Numbered from the stretch's first letter, positions 51,757-62,199 are shown. The stretch is DNA of 64,000 bases from Miltoncostaea sp036826475 (GCA_036826475.1 DAISWG010000020.1:1-64000), one strand, 5' to 3'. Made by a program: numbers and translations. The notes: generated by a model from the letters alone, not told the origin.

Positions 51757-52715
51757 GCGCGGCGCCGGCTGACGACCAGGAGGCCCTCGCGGGCGGCGGT
51801 CGGCAGCCCCACCAGGAGTGTCGTCAGCAGCTCCAGCCCCTGCAGGCCGACACCGAAAGCGATGCCTGCGGCGGCAGCCGTTCCGCCGGCGCCGAGGCTG
51901 AGGGCGACTGCGGCCTGGAACATTCCCACCCCGCCCGGCAGGAGCGGGACCGCCGCCGCCACGTTGGCCGCGACCAGCACGAGCGCGGCCGTTCCGACCG
52001 GGTGGGGCAGCCCGAAAGCGGCGAGGGCCAGCCAGACCACAACAAGTTGGGCGGCCCAAGCGACTGTCAGGAGCGCCAGCGCCCGCAGGGCGATACCGGG
52101 TCTCCCCACCTCGGCGGCCCCGCGACGCACCGCGGCGAACACCGTGATGAGCCGGCTCGAGCCCCGCTGTCTCGACGGCGCCCGGCGAAGGAGGAGGACG
52201 GCGGCACCTGCCGCTGCGACGATTCCGATGGCCGCGGCCGGCAGGGCGATACCGCTGAGGCCTGACGGCCCCGCCAGGGCAACGGCCAGGAGGATCAGAA
52301 GCGCGAACGGCACGCAGTCCAGCAATCGGTGCGCGACGACCGAGCCGGCGACGAGCGCGTACGCGCCGTCGCCTCCGAGGCGGCGCCCCATGACGTTCAC
52401 GCGTGCCGCCTCACCGGCCCGCGCCGGGAGCAGCGCGTTGCCGACCAAACCCACGACGTAGGCCGTCAGGGCGTCGCCGATCCGCACCCTGTCCCCCGGC
52501 ACGTGACGGAGCAGGCCACGCCAGGCCTCCGCACGGATCGCGATGCCCGCCGCGTTGACCACGACGGCCGCAGCAACGATCCACGCATCGACCCCCGTCA
52601 AGGCCCCGAAGGCGACCCACGGGTGCGGGGCGAAGCGCCAGACCAGCGCACCGCACAGGAGCACCCCCAGCAGCTTCGTGGCCCTGTTGGCTGCGACGGA
52701 CGCGCGGATGCTCAC
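51690..52715 (-). CDS. Lysylphosphatidylglycerol synthase-type transmembrane protein, second copy
   Basis: A 341-aa UPF0104-type membrane protein with the conserved PLLPGGVGMFQAAVALSLGAG segment. Paralogous in type to 35747-36841 but in a different context: convergent with the GT4 gene. Probably exports or flips a lipid-linked sugar with the neighbouring GT4. Confidence 0.8.
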   Translation of the reverse strand: MSIRASVAANRATKLLGVLLCGALVWRFAPHPWVAFGALTGVDAWIVAAAVVVNAAGIAIRAEAWRGLLRHVPGDRVRIGDALTAYVVGLVGNALLPARAGEAARVNVMGRRLGGDGAYALVAGSVVAHRLLDCVPFALLILLAVALAGPSGLSGIALPAAAIGIVAAAGAAVLLLRRAPSRQRGSSRLITVFAAVRRGAAEVGRPGIALRALALLTVAWAAQLVVVWLALAAFGLPHPVGTAALVLVAANVAAAVPLLPGGVGMFQAAVALSLGAGGTAAAAGIAFGVGLQGLELLTTLLVGLPTAAREGLLVVSRRRAQPAVVATPSPGRPASEPTTPS

Positions 52716-52937
52716 TCCTCGGCCCCCTGTGAGGACATGGAACGCTGGGGCCGGCGGGGGTTGGGTGGTCCGCAGGTGAGCATCGTGCCTCCGGGCGCTC
52801 CGACACCGACATCGAAGGCCCTCCTGATGAACCGGGGATGAGGCTACGGCGCCCCTCCATCGCTGCCCCGGCCGGTATGCCCTGCGGGCTGGTTGCCCAG
52901 AGCTCCGCGTGAGCCGCGCACGCGCGGCGGGATCGGG

Positions 52938-53267
52938 TCAGAGGCCGGTCGCGTCGTCCGGCGCCTCGCGGTCGGGCTCGGTGACGACCACCTGGAACCT
53001 CTCGTCCAGCCGGACGTCGACGGACCCCCCGTCCGGGCGGCGTACTTCGACCTCCCACGTCGCGCCGTTCTCGCCGTCGCGCTCGATCGCCGTCGCGGTG
53101 CCGCCCGGGACCGCCCTCAGTGCGGCCGCACGGGCGCGGGTTGCGTCGGGGCCGGTCACGCTCGGCCCGTCGTCATCGCCGCCACCCGACAGGGCCAGGC
53201 CGGCACCGACGCCGCCGCCCAGCAGGACGACGCCCGCGACAATGGGGATGATCACTCGACCGCGCAC
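52938..53267 (-). CDS. PepSY-domain membrane-anchored protein
   Basis: A 109-aa protein. One helix (about 5-28), then a single PepSY domain (ATRARAAALRAVPGGTATAIE, then WEVEVRRPDGGSVDVRLDE). GTG at 53267 follows GAGAGGAGG. Last gene of an operon with TCS 3; PepSY proteins often modulate neighbouring sensor kinases or proteases. A second PepSY protein lies next to TCS 4. Confidence 0.82.
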   Translation of the reverse strand: MRGRVIIPIVAGVVLLGGGVGAGLALSGGGDDDGPSVTGPDATRARAAALRAVPGGTATAIERDGENGATWEVEVRRPDGGSVDVRLDERFQVVVTEPDREAPDDATGL

Positions 53268-53300
53268 GCCCGGCCTCCTCTCAAGGGGTGTCGGCGACAC

Positions 53301-54608
53301 TCAAGCACCGTCCGCATGAGAGTCGGATGAGACCCCCTTCACGGCGACCTCGAGGGAGAACTCGGTGGGCCGCCGCCGCGTCAGGTTCACGGTCCCGCCC
53401 TCCGCGAGTGTCAGCGAGCGCGCGAGGGCCAGCCCGATGCCGTGTCCGCCGGAATGGGGAGGCCGGCGGGCGAACAGCTCGTCCTCCGACAGCTCCGGGA
53501 CGGAGCCCTGATCCGCGACTCGGATCGTGACGCCGCCGGGGACGGGCAGCACGCCGACCGTGATCGTTCCCGCGCCGTGGGTGAGGGCGTTCTCGATCAG
53601 CACCGAGAGCACCTCGTCGGCGATCGACGGCGAGATCGACGCCGGCGCGGAGGAGGGAGGGGCCTCGACTCGCAGTCGGCGGCCCGCCCGGACCGCCATC
53701 GGCCGCCACCGCTCCTCCAGTCGCTCGAGCAGCTCGGCGATGTCCGTCTCGCGGCCTCCAGAAGGCGCGTCCCTCGCAACGGATAGCAGCGTGTCGATCG
53801 TCGCCTGCAGCCGGTCTACCTGTGCGAGGGCGGGCTCGAGCTCGGGTGGCGCGCCCTCTCGCAGGCCCATCGCCTCCAACTCGATGCGCAACGCGGCGAG
53901 CGGCGTGCGCAACTGGTGGGACGCGTCGGAGGTGAACGCGCGCTCGCGCGCGAGCACCTGCTCGAGGCGCTGCGCCGTCGCCTCCAGCACCTCGCCCACC
54001 GCGTCGATCTCGGGCACGCCACTGCGATCGGCGCGGGCATCGAAGTCGCCGTCGCCGAGGCGTCGGGCGGTGATCGCCACGCGCTCCAGCGGGCGCGCGA
54101 GCCATCTCCCGAGGGCGACCGCAGCGAGCAGTGCGGCCACCAGTACGGCCGCGGCGAGTCCCGCGAGTCTCAGCCAGCTCCGCTGTGTCCGGTCGGTGAC
54201 CACCGCGCCGTCGCGGGCGACCCGGACCGCGCCGGCGATCCGCTCATTGACGACGAGGGGTGCGCTCGCGATCAGCTCGCCGCCGATGGATGCATCGGTG
54301 GGGCGGCCGGTTCGCAGGGTCTCCGCCACGGTCGCATCCGCCTCGTATGGGCCCCGGCCGGCGAGCCGCGGGCCGCTCTGTCCGTAGACCGCGATGGCGT
54401 CGGTCGACGCAGGGAGCTCGATGCGGTCCCCCGCCCCGGCGGCGGCGTCGAGGTCGATCTGGCGGGTGGCGGCGACCGCGTCGCGTTGCAGGCGCAGCAG
54501 CTCCTCGTCGCGGTAGTTGTCGCGGATCGACAAGGCGAGCGGGATCGCGAACAGGGCGAGGGTCCCCGCCGCGACCAGCATGATCGCCACCACCAGGCGC
54601 CGCCGCAC
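53301..54608 (-). CDS. Sensor histidine kinase (TCS 3)
   Basis: A 435-aa protein: helices near residues 5-27 and 145-167, HAMP, the phosphoacceptor His231 in DASHQLRTPL, N box ENALTHGAG, and a G box (GGHGIGLALARSL). The GTG at 54608 lies 1 bp after the regulator stop and has GGAGG upstream. Co-transcribed with RR3 and PepSY. Confidence 0.93.
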   Translation of the reverse strand: MRRRLVVAIMLVAAGTLALFAIPLALSIRDNYRDEELLRLQRDAVAATRQIDLDAAAGAGDRIELPASTDAIAVYGQSGPRLAGRGPYEADATVAETLRTGRPTDASIGGELIASAPLVVNERIAGAVRVARDGAVVTDRTQRSWLRLAGLAAAVLVAALLAAVALGRWLARPLERVAITARRLGDGDFDARADRSGVPEIDAVGEVLEATAQRLEQVLARERAFTSDASHQLRTPLAALRIELEAMGLREGAPPELEPALAQVDRLQATIDTLLSVARDAPSGGRETDIAELLERLEERWRPMAVRAGRRLRVEAPPSSAPASISPSIADEVLSVLIENALTHGAGTITVGVLPVPGGVTIRVADQGSVPELSEDELFARRPPHSGGHGIGLALARSLTLAEGGTVNLTRRRPTEFSLEVAVKGVSSDSHADGA

Positions 54609-54609
54609 C

Positions 54610-55281
54610 TCAGTCGGCCTCCAGCCGGTACCCGACACCGCGCAGTGTCGTGATGGCCTCGGATCCCAGGTGGCGCCTCAGGGCGAGCACGTGCATGTCG
54701 AGGGTCTTCGTCGAGCCGGTCCAGGCGGTATCCCAGACCTCCGCCATGATCCGCTCCCGCGTCAGCACCCGCCCGGCGTTCCCGGCGAGGAGCGCCAGCA
54801 GCTCGAACTCGCGGGGCCGCAGCACGATCTCCTCCCCGTCGAGCCAGACCCGGCGGGCCCGGCGGTCAACGAGCAGCGCCCCCGCGCGGATGACGTCCCC
54901 GGCGCCTGCGGCGACGTCGCTGCGGCGGATCTGCGCGCGGATGCGGGCCAGCAGCTCGGACAGCTTGAACGGCTTGACGAGGTAGTCGTCGGCGCCCGCG
55001 TCCAAGCCGGCGACGACGTCGGCCTCGTGGTGGCGGGCGGTGAGAACCACGACGGGTAACTCCGGCCGGGACCGCCGAAGCGCGCGGCACACCTCGATGC
55101 CGTCCATGTCCGGGAGCCCGAGGTCGAGGATCACCAGGTCGACCTCGCCGAGCGCGGCGAAGAGCGCCGCCCGTCCCGTGTCGGCCCGCCGGACGGCGTA
55201 CCCCTGGCCTTCGAGCACGCGGGTGAGGCCCGACGCGATCGCCGCGTCGTCCTCCACGATGAGAAGCGTCCGATCCTCCAC
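54610..55281 (-). CDS. OmpR-family response regulator (TCS 3)
   Basis: A 223-aa protein: VEDDAAIASGL, the phospho-Asp in LVILDLGLPDMDG, Lys in DDYLVKPFKL, and winged-helix C-terminus LDMHVLALRRHLG. The GTG at 55281 is used because the receiver begins right after it. Divergent from the lipoprotein-ABC operon across 139 bp, which it probably controls. Confidence 0.94.
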   Translation of the reverse strand: MEDRTLLIVEDDAAIASGLTRVLEGQGYAVRRADTGRAALFAALGEVDLVILDLGLPDMDGIEVCRALRRSRPELPVVVLTARHHEADVVAGLDAGADDYLVKPFKLSELLARIRAQIRRSDVAAGAGDVIRAGALLVDRRARRVWLDGEEIVLRPREFELLALLAGNAGRVLTRERIMAEVWDTAWTGSTKTLDMHVLALRRHLGSEAITTLRGVGYRLEAD

Positions 55282-55420
55282 AGCGCGACCGTAGCGGGCC
55301 GGCGGGGACCGTTCCGCCGCGCCGCAGCGTCGTTGACCCGGCGATGACCTGGACGTGGCGGCGCGGTGACGCGGTCCTCGTAGCGTCGGTGGCGTCAGCC
55401 GACCGAGCGAGGAGGGTGAG

Positions 55421-56014
55421 GTGCGCAGACGAGCGCTGATCGCGGCGACGGCGGTCGCCGCGGGGCTGGCCGTTGCGGGATGTGGCTCCGGTGTGAGCGG
55501 GTCTGCCCCGGCGTCCGCGCCGAACCCGAACGTCGCCGAGGTCAACCCAGCGGGCGACATCCCCGACAACCAGGCGTTCGTGGCCTACGCGCCGCCCGGC
55601 GGTGGCTACTCGATCAAGGTCCCCGAGGGATGGGCACGCGTCGCCGCCGGCCGCGCCGTCACATTCACGGACAAGCTGAACTCGATCCGCCTCGAGACGC
55701 ATCGGGCGGCGACCCCGCTGACGGTCCGGACGGGGACCCGCACGGTGCTCCCGATGCTGGGACGCACGGTGCCCGGCTTCGTCGCCGGCGACGTGACATC
55801 TGTGACCCGGTCCGGCGGCAAGGGGGTGCTCGTCACCTACCTAGCGCGCTCGGCGCCGGACCCGGTGACCGGCAAGACGGGTGTCGATGCCGTGGAGCGC
55901 TACGCGTTCCACCACGCCGGACGGGAGGTCGTCGTCACGCTGAGCGGGCCGAACGGCGCCGACAACGTCGACCCGTGGATGACGGTGACCGACTCGCTGC
56001 GGTGGACGCCGTGA
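55421..56014 (+). CDS. Lipoprotein of an ABC exporter operon
   Basis: A 197-aa protein with a lipobox (AVAGCGS, Cys21), then a beta-rich soluble domain (YAPPGGGYSIKVPEGWARV ...) like PsbP/LpqN-type lipoproteins of actinobacteria. GTG at 55421 follows GAGGAGGGTGAG. Overlaps the first ATPase (GTGA). Likely a periplasmic-face partner of the exporter. Confidence 0.82.
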   Translation: MRRRALIAATAVAAGLAVAGCGSGVSGSAPASAPNPNVAEVNPAGDIPDNQAFVAYAPPGGGYSIKVPEGWARVAAGRAVTFTDKLNSIRLETHRAATPLTVRTGTRTVLPMLGRTVPGFVAGDVTSVTRSGGKGVLVTYLARSAPDPVTGKTGVDAVERYAFHHAGREVVVTLSGPNGADNVDPWMTVTDSLRWTP

Positions 56015-56664
56015 GCGCCGCTCTCGAGGCGGAGAACCTCTACCGATTCTTTCACGCCGGGGACGACGAGACGCTCGCCCTCCGGGGTGTCAGCCTCGCC
56101 CTGGAGGCGGGTGAGGTGGTGGCCGTCACCGGCCCGTCGGGCTCCGGGAAGTCAACTCTCCTGGCCTGCCTGGCGGGACTCGACGAACCCGACGGGGGCA
56201 CCGTGCGGTTGAACGGCGAGCGGCTCTCGCGCCGACCAGAGCGGGAGCGGGCGCGGCTGCGGGCCCGCTCCATCGGCGTCCTCTACCAGTCGGGAAATCT
56301 GCTGGGCCACCTGAGTGTCGCCGAGAACGTGACCATGGTGCGCACTCTGTGCGGGAGGACTGCCGGCCGCCGCGACGTCCTCGACCAGATGGGCATCGCC
56401 CACCGCAGCCACGCTCTTCCGCGGCAGCTCTCCGGCGGCGAGCTCGCCCGGGCCGGTCTCGCCGTTGCCCTCGCGAACGACCCCAGCGTGATCCTCGCCG
56501 ACGAACCGACCGGAGAGCTGGACGCGGACAGCGGTCGGCAGGTGCTCGACCTGCTCCGCGAGCGCGCCGTCCAGGGCGCCGCGGTCATGGTCGTCACCCA
56601 CCGGCTCGACGCCGAGGTCGTCGCGGACCGTGAGCTGGTACTGGCAGAAGGTCGGCTGCCATGA
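56011..56664 (+). CDS. ABC transporter ATPase (LolD/MacB type), first
   Basis: A 217-aa protein: Walker A GPSGSGKST, signature LSGGELARAGLAV, Walker B VILADEPTGELD, and switch His in VVTHRLD. A LolD-like single domain. The GTG start is coupled to the lipoprotein; its stop overlaps the next ATPase (ATGA). Confidence 0.92.
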   Translation: MSAALEAENLYRFFHAGDDETLALRGVSLALEAGEVVAVTGPSGSGKSTLLACLAGLDEPDGGTVRLNGERLSRRPERERARLRARSIGVLYQSGNLLGHLSVAENVTMVRTLCGRTAGRRDVLDQMGIAHRSHALPRQLSGGELARAGLAVALANDPSVILADEPTGELDADSGRQVLDLLRERAVQGAAVMVVTHRLDAEVVADRELVLAEGRLP

Positions 56665-57335
56665 CAGGTGGGGACCTCGTGGTGTGCGCGGGCGCCGGCC
56701 GGACCTACGGCGCGGGCTCCGGCACCGTGATCGCGTTGCGACCCACCACCTGCGTCGTCGGGCCGGGCGCGCGCGTCGCCCTCGTCGGCCCCTCCGGGTC
56801 GGGCAAGACGACGCTTCTGCACCTCATGGCGGGGCTCGATCAGCCGACCGTCGGCACGGTCGCCTGGCCCGCCATCGGACCGCGACCGGCTCTGCGCCCC
56901 GGGCCGGTCGCGGTCATCTTCCAAGGGCCGAGCCTGCTTCCGGCGCTCACGATCATGGAGAACGTCGCGTTGCCCCTGGTCTTCGCCGGCGGCCGCCAGG
57001 GCGACGCGCGGCGGGCCGCCACGAGTGCCCTCGCGCTGATGGATCTCGACCACCTGGCGGACGCGCTCCCGGAGGAGATCTCCGGGGGCCAGTCCCAGCG
57101 CGTGGCGGTCGCCAGGGCCCTCGCCGGCGAGCCGCGGTTGATCCTAGCCGACGAGCCGACCGGCCAGCTGGACGCCGCGGCGGGACGCGAGGTGGTCCAG
57201 ATCCTCCTCGCCGCCGCCGGTCACGCCGGTGCCGCACTTGTCGTCTCCACCCACGACACGGCGGTCGCCTCCCGCTTGGACGAGCGGTGGCAGATGCACG
57301 ACGGCCGACTGCTGACAGGGAGGCGCGGATGCTGA
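56661..57335 (+). CDS. ABC transporter ATPase, second
   Basis: A 224-aa protein: Walker A GPSGSGKTT, signature ISGGQSQRVAVARAL, Walker B LILADEPTGQLD, and VVSTHD. Two different ATPases for one permease suggests a heterodimeric engine. It overlaps the permease start by 7 bp. Confidence 0.92.
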   Translation: MTGGDLVVCAGAGRTYGAGSGTVIALRPTTCVVGPGARVALVGPSGSGKTTLLHLMAGLDQPTVGTVAWPAIGPRPALRPGPVAVIFQGPSLLPALTIMENVALPLVFAGGRQGDARRAATSALALMDLDHLADALPEEISGGQSQRVAVARALAGEPRLILADEPTGQLDAAAGREVVQILLAAAGHAGAALVVSTHDTAVASRLDERWQMHDGRLLTGRRGC

Positions 57336-60147
57336 CCGTCCGATGGTTGCGTGGCCTGCTCGCCCACCGTCGCGGCCGCCTCGCCGCGACGGCGATCGGC
57401 GTCGCCGTCGGCGTCGCCCTGATCGCCTCGATCGGCACGTTCCTCTCGGCGACGACCGGCAAGATGACCGCGCAGGCGGTGGGACGGGCGAGTCTCGATT
57501 GGCAGGTCGAGGTCCAGCCGGGCGCCTCGCCGACGCGCGTCGCCGCCGCGACCCGNNNNNNNNNNGGTCGCCCTCGCGCGCGTTCATGGTCGCGCTCGGG
57601 AACACGTCGTTCGCGACCAGCGCCTGCAGCCGCTGTCCCGCCGGTGCGGCCTCGCGCTTCGCGACGTGCAGGATCTCCTCGCCGACGCGCGTCGCCGCCG
57701 CGACCCGCGCGTTCCCCGCCGTCCGCGAGGCGCTGCCGGTGACCTTCGCGCCCACGACGAGCCTGCGGGCGGCCACCGGCGGATCGCTGCAGACGACCGG
57801 TCCCGGCCGGGTCATCGGGCTGCCGCCGGGTTACGCCTCCGCTTTCCCCGGCGAGCTCCGCCTCCTTGCGGGCAAGCTCGATGGCGCGCTCCTGGCGCAG
57901 CAGACGGCGGCAAACCTCCGGGCGGCGCCGGGCGACGCGGTGGCCATCGGGCGGCCGGGACTGCCCCCCGTACGGGTGACGATCGCCGGGGTGGTGGACC
58001 TGCCCGTCGCCGACTCCCTCTTCCAGCGGGTCGGCGCCCCCGTCGGCGCGCAGCCGCAGGCGCCCCCCGACAACGTCATCCTGCTCCCCGCGCGGACGTT
58101 CCAGCGCATCGAGGGCCCACTCGCGGCGACACGGCCCGAGCTGCTGCGCACCCAGATCCACGCACGCGTCTCGCACGCGCTGCCCGCGAGCCCGAGCGCG
58201 GCGTTCGCGCAGGTCTCCGGGCAGGCGAGGAACCTCGAGACACGCCTTGCCGGCGCGGGCCTGGTCGGGGACAACCTCGGATCGGCCCTCGACCACGCGC
58301 GCGGCGCCCCCCCCTCCCCCCGTCTTTTGTCCCTCTTCCGGGGGCGGCCGGGCGTCGTGCTCGCCGGTTTCACCAGGGGGGGGGTCCCCCCCCGCCAAGC
58401 CGCCCGCCGCCGCCGCGACCAAGCCCTGCTGCGCACTCGCGGCGCCGGCGCCAGCCAGCTCATCCGGGTCGCGCTCGGCGAGACGGTCCTCGCCGGGGGG
58501 GTCGGCGCGCTCGCCGGCCTCGCGATCGCCGCCTTCGTCGGGCACGCCTCCTTCGGCGGCGCCAGGTTCGGGGCCGGCGCCCTCGCGGCCGCGCTCTGGG
58601 CCGGGGGTGCCGTGGTCGCCGGCCTGCTGATCGCGGCCGCCGCGATCGCCCTGCCCGCCTGGCGGGACGCCCGGGCGATGACGGTGACGGGGCAGCGTGC
58701 CGTCGTCGGGCGACGGGATCGCCCGCCGTGGTGGGCGCGCTACGGCCTGGACGTCGCCGCCCTCGCGGGCGCAGCCCTCGTCTACTGGCAGGCTTCCCGC
58801 AACGGCTACCACTTGGTGCTCGCCCCGGAGGGGCTGCCGCAGGTGTCGGTGAACTGGTACGCGCTCATCGCCCCAGTCCTCGCATGGCTCGGAGCCGGGC
58901 TGCTGGCCTTCCGGGTCGCCGATCTCCTGCTGGACCGGGGCCGGCGCGGGGTCGCGGCGGGCGCCCGGCCCCTGGCGGGGGAGCTTGCCCCCACCGTCGC
59001 CTCCGCCATGGCGCGCCAGCGCCGCCTGCTCGCTCGCGCCGTCGCCCTCGTCGCCCTCGCCCTGGCGTTCGCCGCCTCCACCGCGGTCTTCAACGCGACG
59101 TACCGTCAGCAGGCCGAGGTGGATGCCCGCCTCTCCAACGGCGCCGACGTCACCGTCGTGGAATCGCCGGGCGCCCGGGTCGGGCCGGCGGGCGCGGCAC
59201 GCCTGGGGTCGATTCCCGGGGTCGCCTCGGTGGAGCCCCTCCAGCACCGCTTCGCCTATGTCGGAGCCGACCTCCAGGACCTCTACGGCGTCCGCCCGGC
59301 CACCATCACGGCCGCCGGCCGGCTGCAGAACTCCTGGTTCCAGGGAGGCAGCGCATCCGGACTCATGCGGACCCTCGCCCAGAAGCCGGACTCCCTGCTC
59401 GTAAGCGCGGAGACGGTCCGCGACTTCCAGCTGCGCCCAGGTGACCTGATCCGGCTTCGGCTTCAGGACGGCCTGACCAAGCGCTACACGCCGGTGGCCT
59501 TCCACTACGTCGGTGTGGCCAAGGAGTTCCCCACTGCCCCGAGCGACAGCTTCCTCGTCGCCAATACCGACTACGTCGCGCGGGTGACCGGCAGCGACGC
59601 CGTCGGGACCTTCCTGCTGCAGACCGACGGCACCAACCCGACCGTCGTCGCGCAGCGGGTGCGCGACGCGGTCGGGACGTCGGCCGCGGTCACCGACATC
59701 GCCAGCCAGCGGCGCGTCATCGGGTCCACCCTCACGGCGGTCGAGCTCGCCGGCCTGACGCGCCTCGAGCTGGCGTTCGCGCTGGGCCTGGCGGTCGCCG
59801 CCACCGGCCTTACCCTGGGACTCGGATTCCGCGAGCGGCGCAGGGCATTCGCGATCGCCACCGCCCTCGGGGCCCGCCCGCGCCAGCTCGGCGGCTTCAT
59901 CTGGACGGAATCGGCGTTCGTCGTCGGCCTCGGCGGGATCCTCGGCGTCGCGGTCGCGACCGGCCTCACGTGGATGCTCGTGAAGGTGCTGACCGGCGTC
60001 TTCGACCCGCCCCCGGATGTGCTCGCGATCCCGTGGGGCTACCTCGGCTCGGTGGCGGGCGTGGCGTGCGCCGCGGTTGCTGCAGCGGGAGCGGTCACGC
60101 TCCGCGCCCTGCGCCGGCCGGCGCTCGAGGAGCTCCGGGATCTGTAA
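57329..60147 (+). CDS. FtsX/MacB-like ABC permease, interrupted by an assembly gap
   Basis: It starts MLTVRWLRGLLAHRRGRL with a signal-type first helix. After the gap it continues in another frame to 60147, with two FtsX-type domains and conserved stretches (LFQRVGAPVGAQPQAPP, ERRRAFAIATALGARPRQLGG). Length would be about 930 aa, typical of the double-length MacB-like permeases. A 10-N gap (57556-57565), a 31-bp direct repeat (57525-57555 and 57677-57707) and a G/C-run-rich stretch at 58300-58400 make the middle unreliable. It is the membrane part of the lipoprotein-ABC operon and overlaps the convergent kinase by 53 bp. Confidence 0.8.
57556..57565. other. Assembly gap (10 N)
   Basis: Unresolved bases inside the permease. 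The flanking 31-bp duplication and the 111-bp piece between gap and second copy (57566-57676) look like a mis-joined scaffold end rather than biology. Confidence 0.9.
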
Positions 60148-61525
60148 GGGGCCGATCGGGCAGCACGATGGTGGCTCGCGCGCCACCGCCGTTCCCGTCG
60201 TTGTCGACGTAGGCCTCCCCCCCATGGGCGCGGGCTACGGCGCGCACGATCGCGAGGCCGAGGCCAGCACCGCCACGGGCGCGCGCCGAATCCGCGCGGC
60301 TGAAGCGCTCGAACGCGCGGGGAGCAAAATCCTCAGGGAAACCCTCCCCCTCGTCGGTGACGACCAACTCTGTCCCGGCATCCTGCTGATGGGCACTGAG
60401 CGTCACCGTGCCCGCCCCGTGGATGAGGGCGTTCTCAACTAGGTTGCCGACGGCCTGCTCGATCCGCAGGACGTCAGCGTGCACGGCGACCGGGGGCCCG
60501 TCCTCGATCTGGATTTTCCGCCCGAGGGTCTCGGCGCGTCCCGCAAACCGATCACGGACGCGGGTGAGCGCCACGGCCGCCGCGAACGGCTCCGCGCGGA
60601 CCGGCATCCGCCCCTGGTCCGACCGGGCGATGGCCAGGAGGTCGTCGGCGAGACGGGCGAGGCGGTCGGTCTCCTCCCCGGCGGAGGAGAGCGCCGCCCG
60701 CAGCTCGGGGGCCGGCCGGTCGCCCCGCAGGGCCAGCTCGAGCTCGGTCTTCAGGATCGCGAGGGGGGTGCGAAGCTCATGACTGGCGTCGGAGACGAAT
60801 CCGCGCTCACGCGCGAGTGCGGACTGGACGCGAGCGAGCATCGCGTTCAGCGTCTGGCCCAGGCGCCGGATCTCATCCCGGGCGGGTGGGATCGGCAGAC
60901 GGTCCTCCGGGTCCCCGCCTGAGATCCGCTCGGCCTCGCGGCGCATCGACTCGACCGGTCGCAGCGCCGCAGCCGCGAGGATGTAGCCGGCGGCCGAGAC
61001 GAGCAGCAGCGCGACCGGCCCACCGATGACGAGCAGGGTGGTGAGCTGCGAGAGCGCATCGTCGCGGTCCTCCAGTGAGGTTCCGACGACGACGACCAGA
61101 TCACCCTCGTCGCCGCGAGCCGTCGTCGCGAGCAGACGGACCCGCTCATCGATTCCCGGCACGGACGACCGCTCGACGAGGATCGCTCCCTTCGCCGCGC
61201 CCGCACGCTCGGCGGCGTCGATGAGAGGCGTGCCTCGCAGCAACGGCGTGGCATCGACCACGCGCCCCGAGGGATCGAGCACCTGCGCGAACGACTGCCC
61301 CGCCTCGGTGAGGGGGCTCTGACCGGACTGCGACAGCCCCTCGTCCGCCTGGGCCACCAGCGCGCTTACGTCCCCCGCGCGGGCACGCAGCGACTGGTTG
61401 ATCGAGCTGTCCAGGTTGCCGGCCAAGCTGTACCGCAGGAAGAGCCCGGCCACGGCGAGGAGGACGGCCATCGCGGCCGCAAACGCGAGCGCCAGCCGGA
61501 GCCTTATCGGGACTCGGGCGAGCAT
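60095..61525 (-). CDS. Sensor histidine kinase (TCS 4)
   Basis: A 476-aa protein: helices at about 10-31 and 162-187, HAMP, His249 in DASHELRTPLAILK, N box NLVENALIHGAG, and G box GGAGLGLAIVRAV. Overlaps the 3' end of its response regulator by 22 bp (co-translation) and is convergent with the permease. Very like TCS 2. Confidence 0.93.
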   Translation of the reverse strand: MLARVPIRLRLALAFAAAMAVLLAVAGLFLRYSLAGNLDSSINQSLRARAGDVSALVAQADEGLSQSGQSPLTEAGQSFAQVLDPSGRVVDATPLLRGTPLIDAAERAGAAKGAILVERSSVPGIDERVRLLATTARGDEGDLVVVVGTSLEDRDDALSQLTTLLVIGGPVALLLVSAAGYILAAAALRPVESMRREAERISGGDPEDRLPIPPARDEIRRLGQTLNAMLARVQSALARERGFVSDASHELRTPLAILKTELELALRGDRPAPELRAALSSAGEETDRLARLADDLLAIARSDQGRMPVRAEPFAAAVALTRVRDRFAGRAETLGRKIQIEDGPPVAVHADVLRIEQAVGNLVENALIHGAGTVTLSAHQQDAGTELVVTDEGEGFPEDFAPRAFERFSRADSARARGGAGLGLAIVRAVARAHGGEAYVDNDGNGGGARATIVLPDRPLTDPGAPRAPAGAGRGA

Positions 61526-62199
61526 CCCCCATCCGGTCGCAGCAGGTAGCCGGCTCCCCGGACGGTCTCGATCGAGCGGACTCCGAAGGGCCGGTCGATC
61601 TTCTCACGCAGGTAACGGACGTACACGTCGACCACGTTGGAGCGGTTCTCGTAGCCGTCGTCCCACACGCTCTCGAGAAGCCGCAGCCGTGACATCACCC
61701 GGCCGGGGTTCCTCATGAACGCCTCGAGCATCGCGTACTCGGTCGGCGAGAGCGCGATCGGCGTGCCGGCGCGCTCCACCCGGTGATCAGCCGGGTCGAG
61801 CCGGAGATCCCCGACCTCAAGGACGACGGGGCGCTCCACCGGCCCGCGTCGCACGAGGGCGCGTACACGGGCGAGGAGCTCGTCGAAGGCGAACGGTTTC
61901 ACCAGGTAGTCATCGGCGCCGCCGTCCAGGCCGGCCACGCGGTCCTCGACCGCGTCCCGTGCGGTCAACATCAGCAGCGGCGTCCACACCCCCGCCGCCC
62001 GAAGGCGGCGGCACACCTCGAACCCGTCGATGCCCGGCAGCATCACGTCCAGCAGCACCGCGCCGTACGCGACCGCCTGGGCCATCCAGACCGCGTCCTC
62101 ACCGCTCGGTGCCACATCGGCCGCGATCCCCTCCTCGGCGAGGCCGCGCTTGATCAGCCCCGCCATCTTCGCTTCGTCCTCTACTACCAGCAGACGCAA
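61504..62199 (-). CDS. OmpR-family response regulator (TCS 4), 5' end in gap
   Basis: About 231 codons remain; the start falls at or just inside the 100-N gap. LRLLVVEDEAKMAGLIKRG begins the receiver, with Asp in AVLLDVMLPGIDG, Lys in DDYLVKPFAF, and WDDGYENRSNVVDVYVRYL in the winged helix. Paralogous to RR2. Confidence 0.92.
   Translation of the reverse strand: MRLLVVEDEAKMAGLIKRGLAEEGIAADVAPSGEDAVWMAQAVAYGAVLLDVMLPGIDGFEVCRRLRAAGVWTPLLMLTARDAVEDRVAGLDGGADDYLVKPFAFDELLARVRALVRRGPVERPVVLEVGDLRLDPADHRVERAGTPIALSPTEYAMLEAFMRNPGRVMSRLRLLESVWDDGYENRSNVVDVYVRYLREKIDRPFGVRSIETVRGAGYLLRPDGGCSPESR

Noticed and set aside
56953..60225. A 1090-aa minus-strand frame over the ABC permease
   Set aside because: Gly/Arg/Asp-rich shadow that crosses the N gap; the plus strand has the FtsX-type domains.
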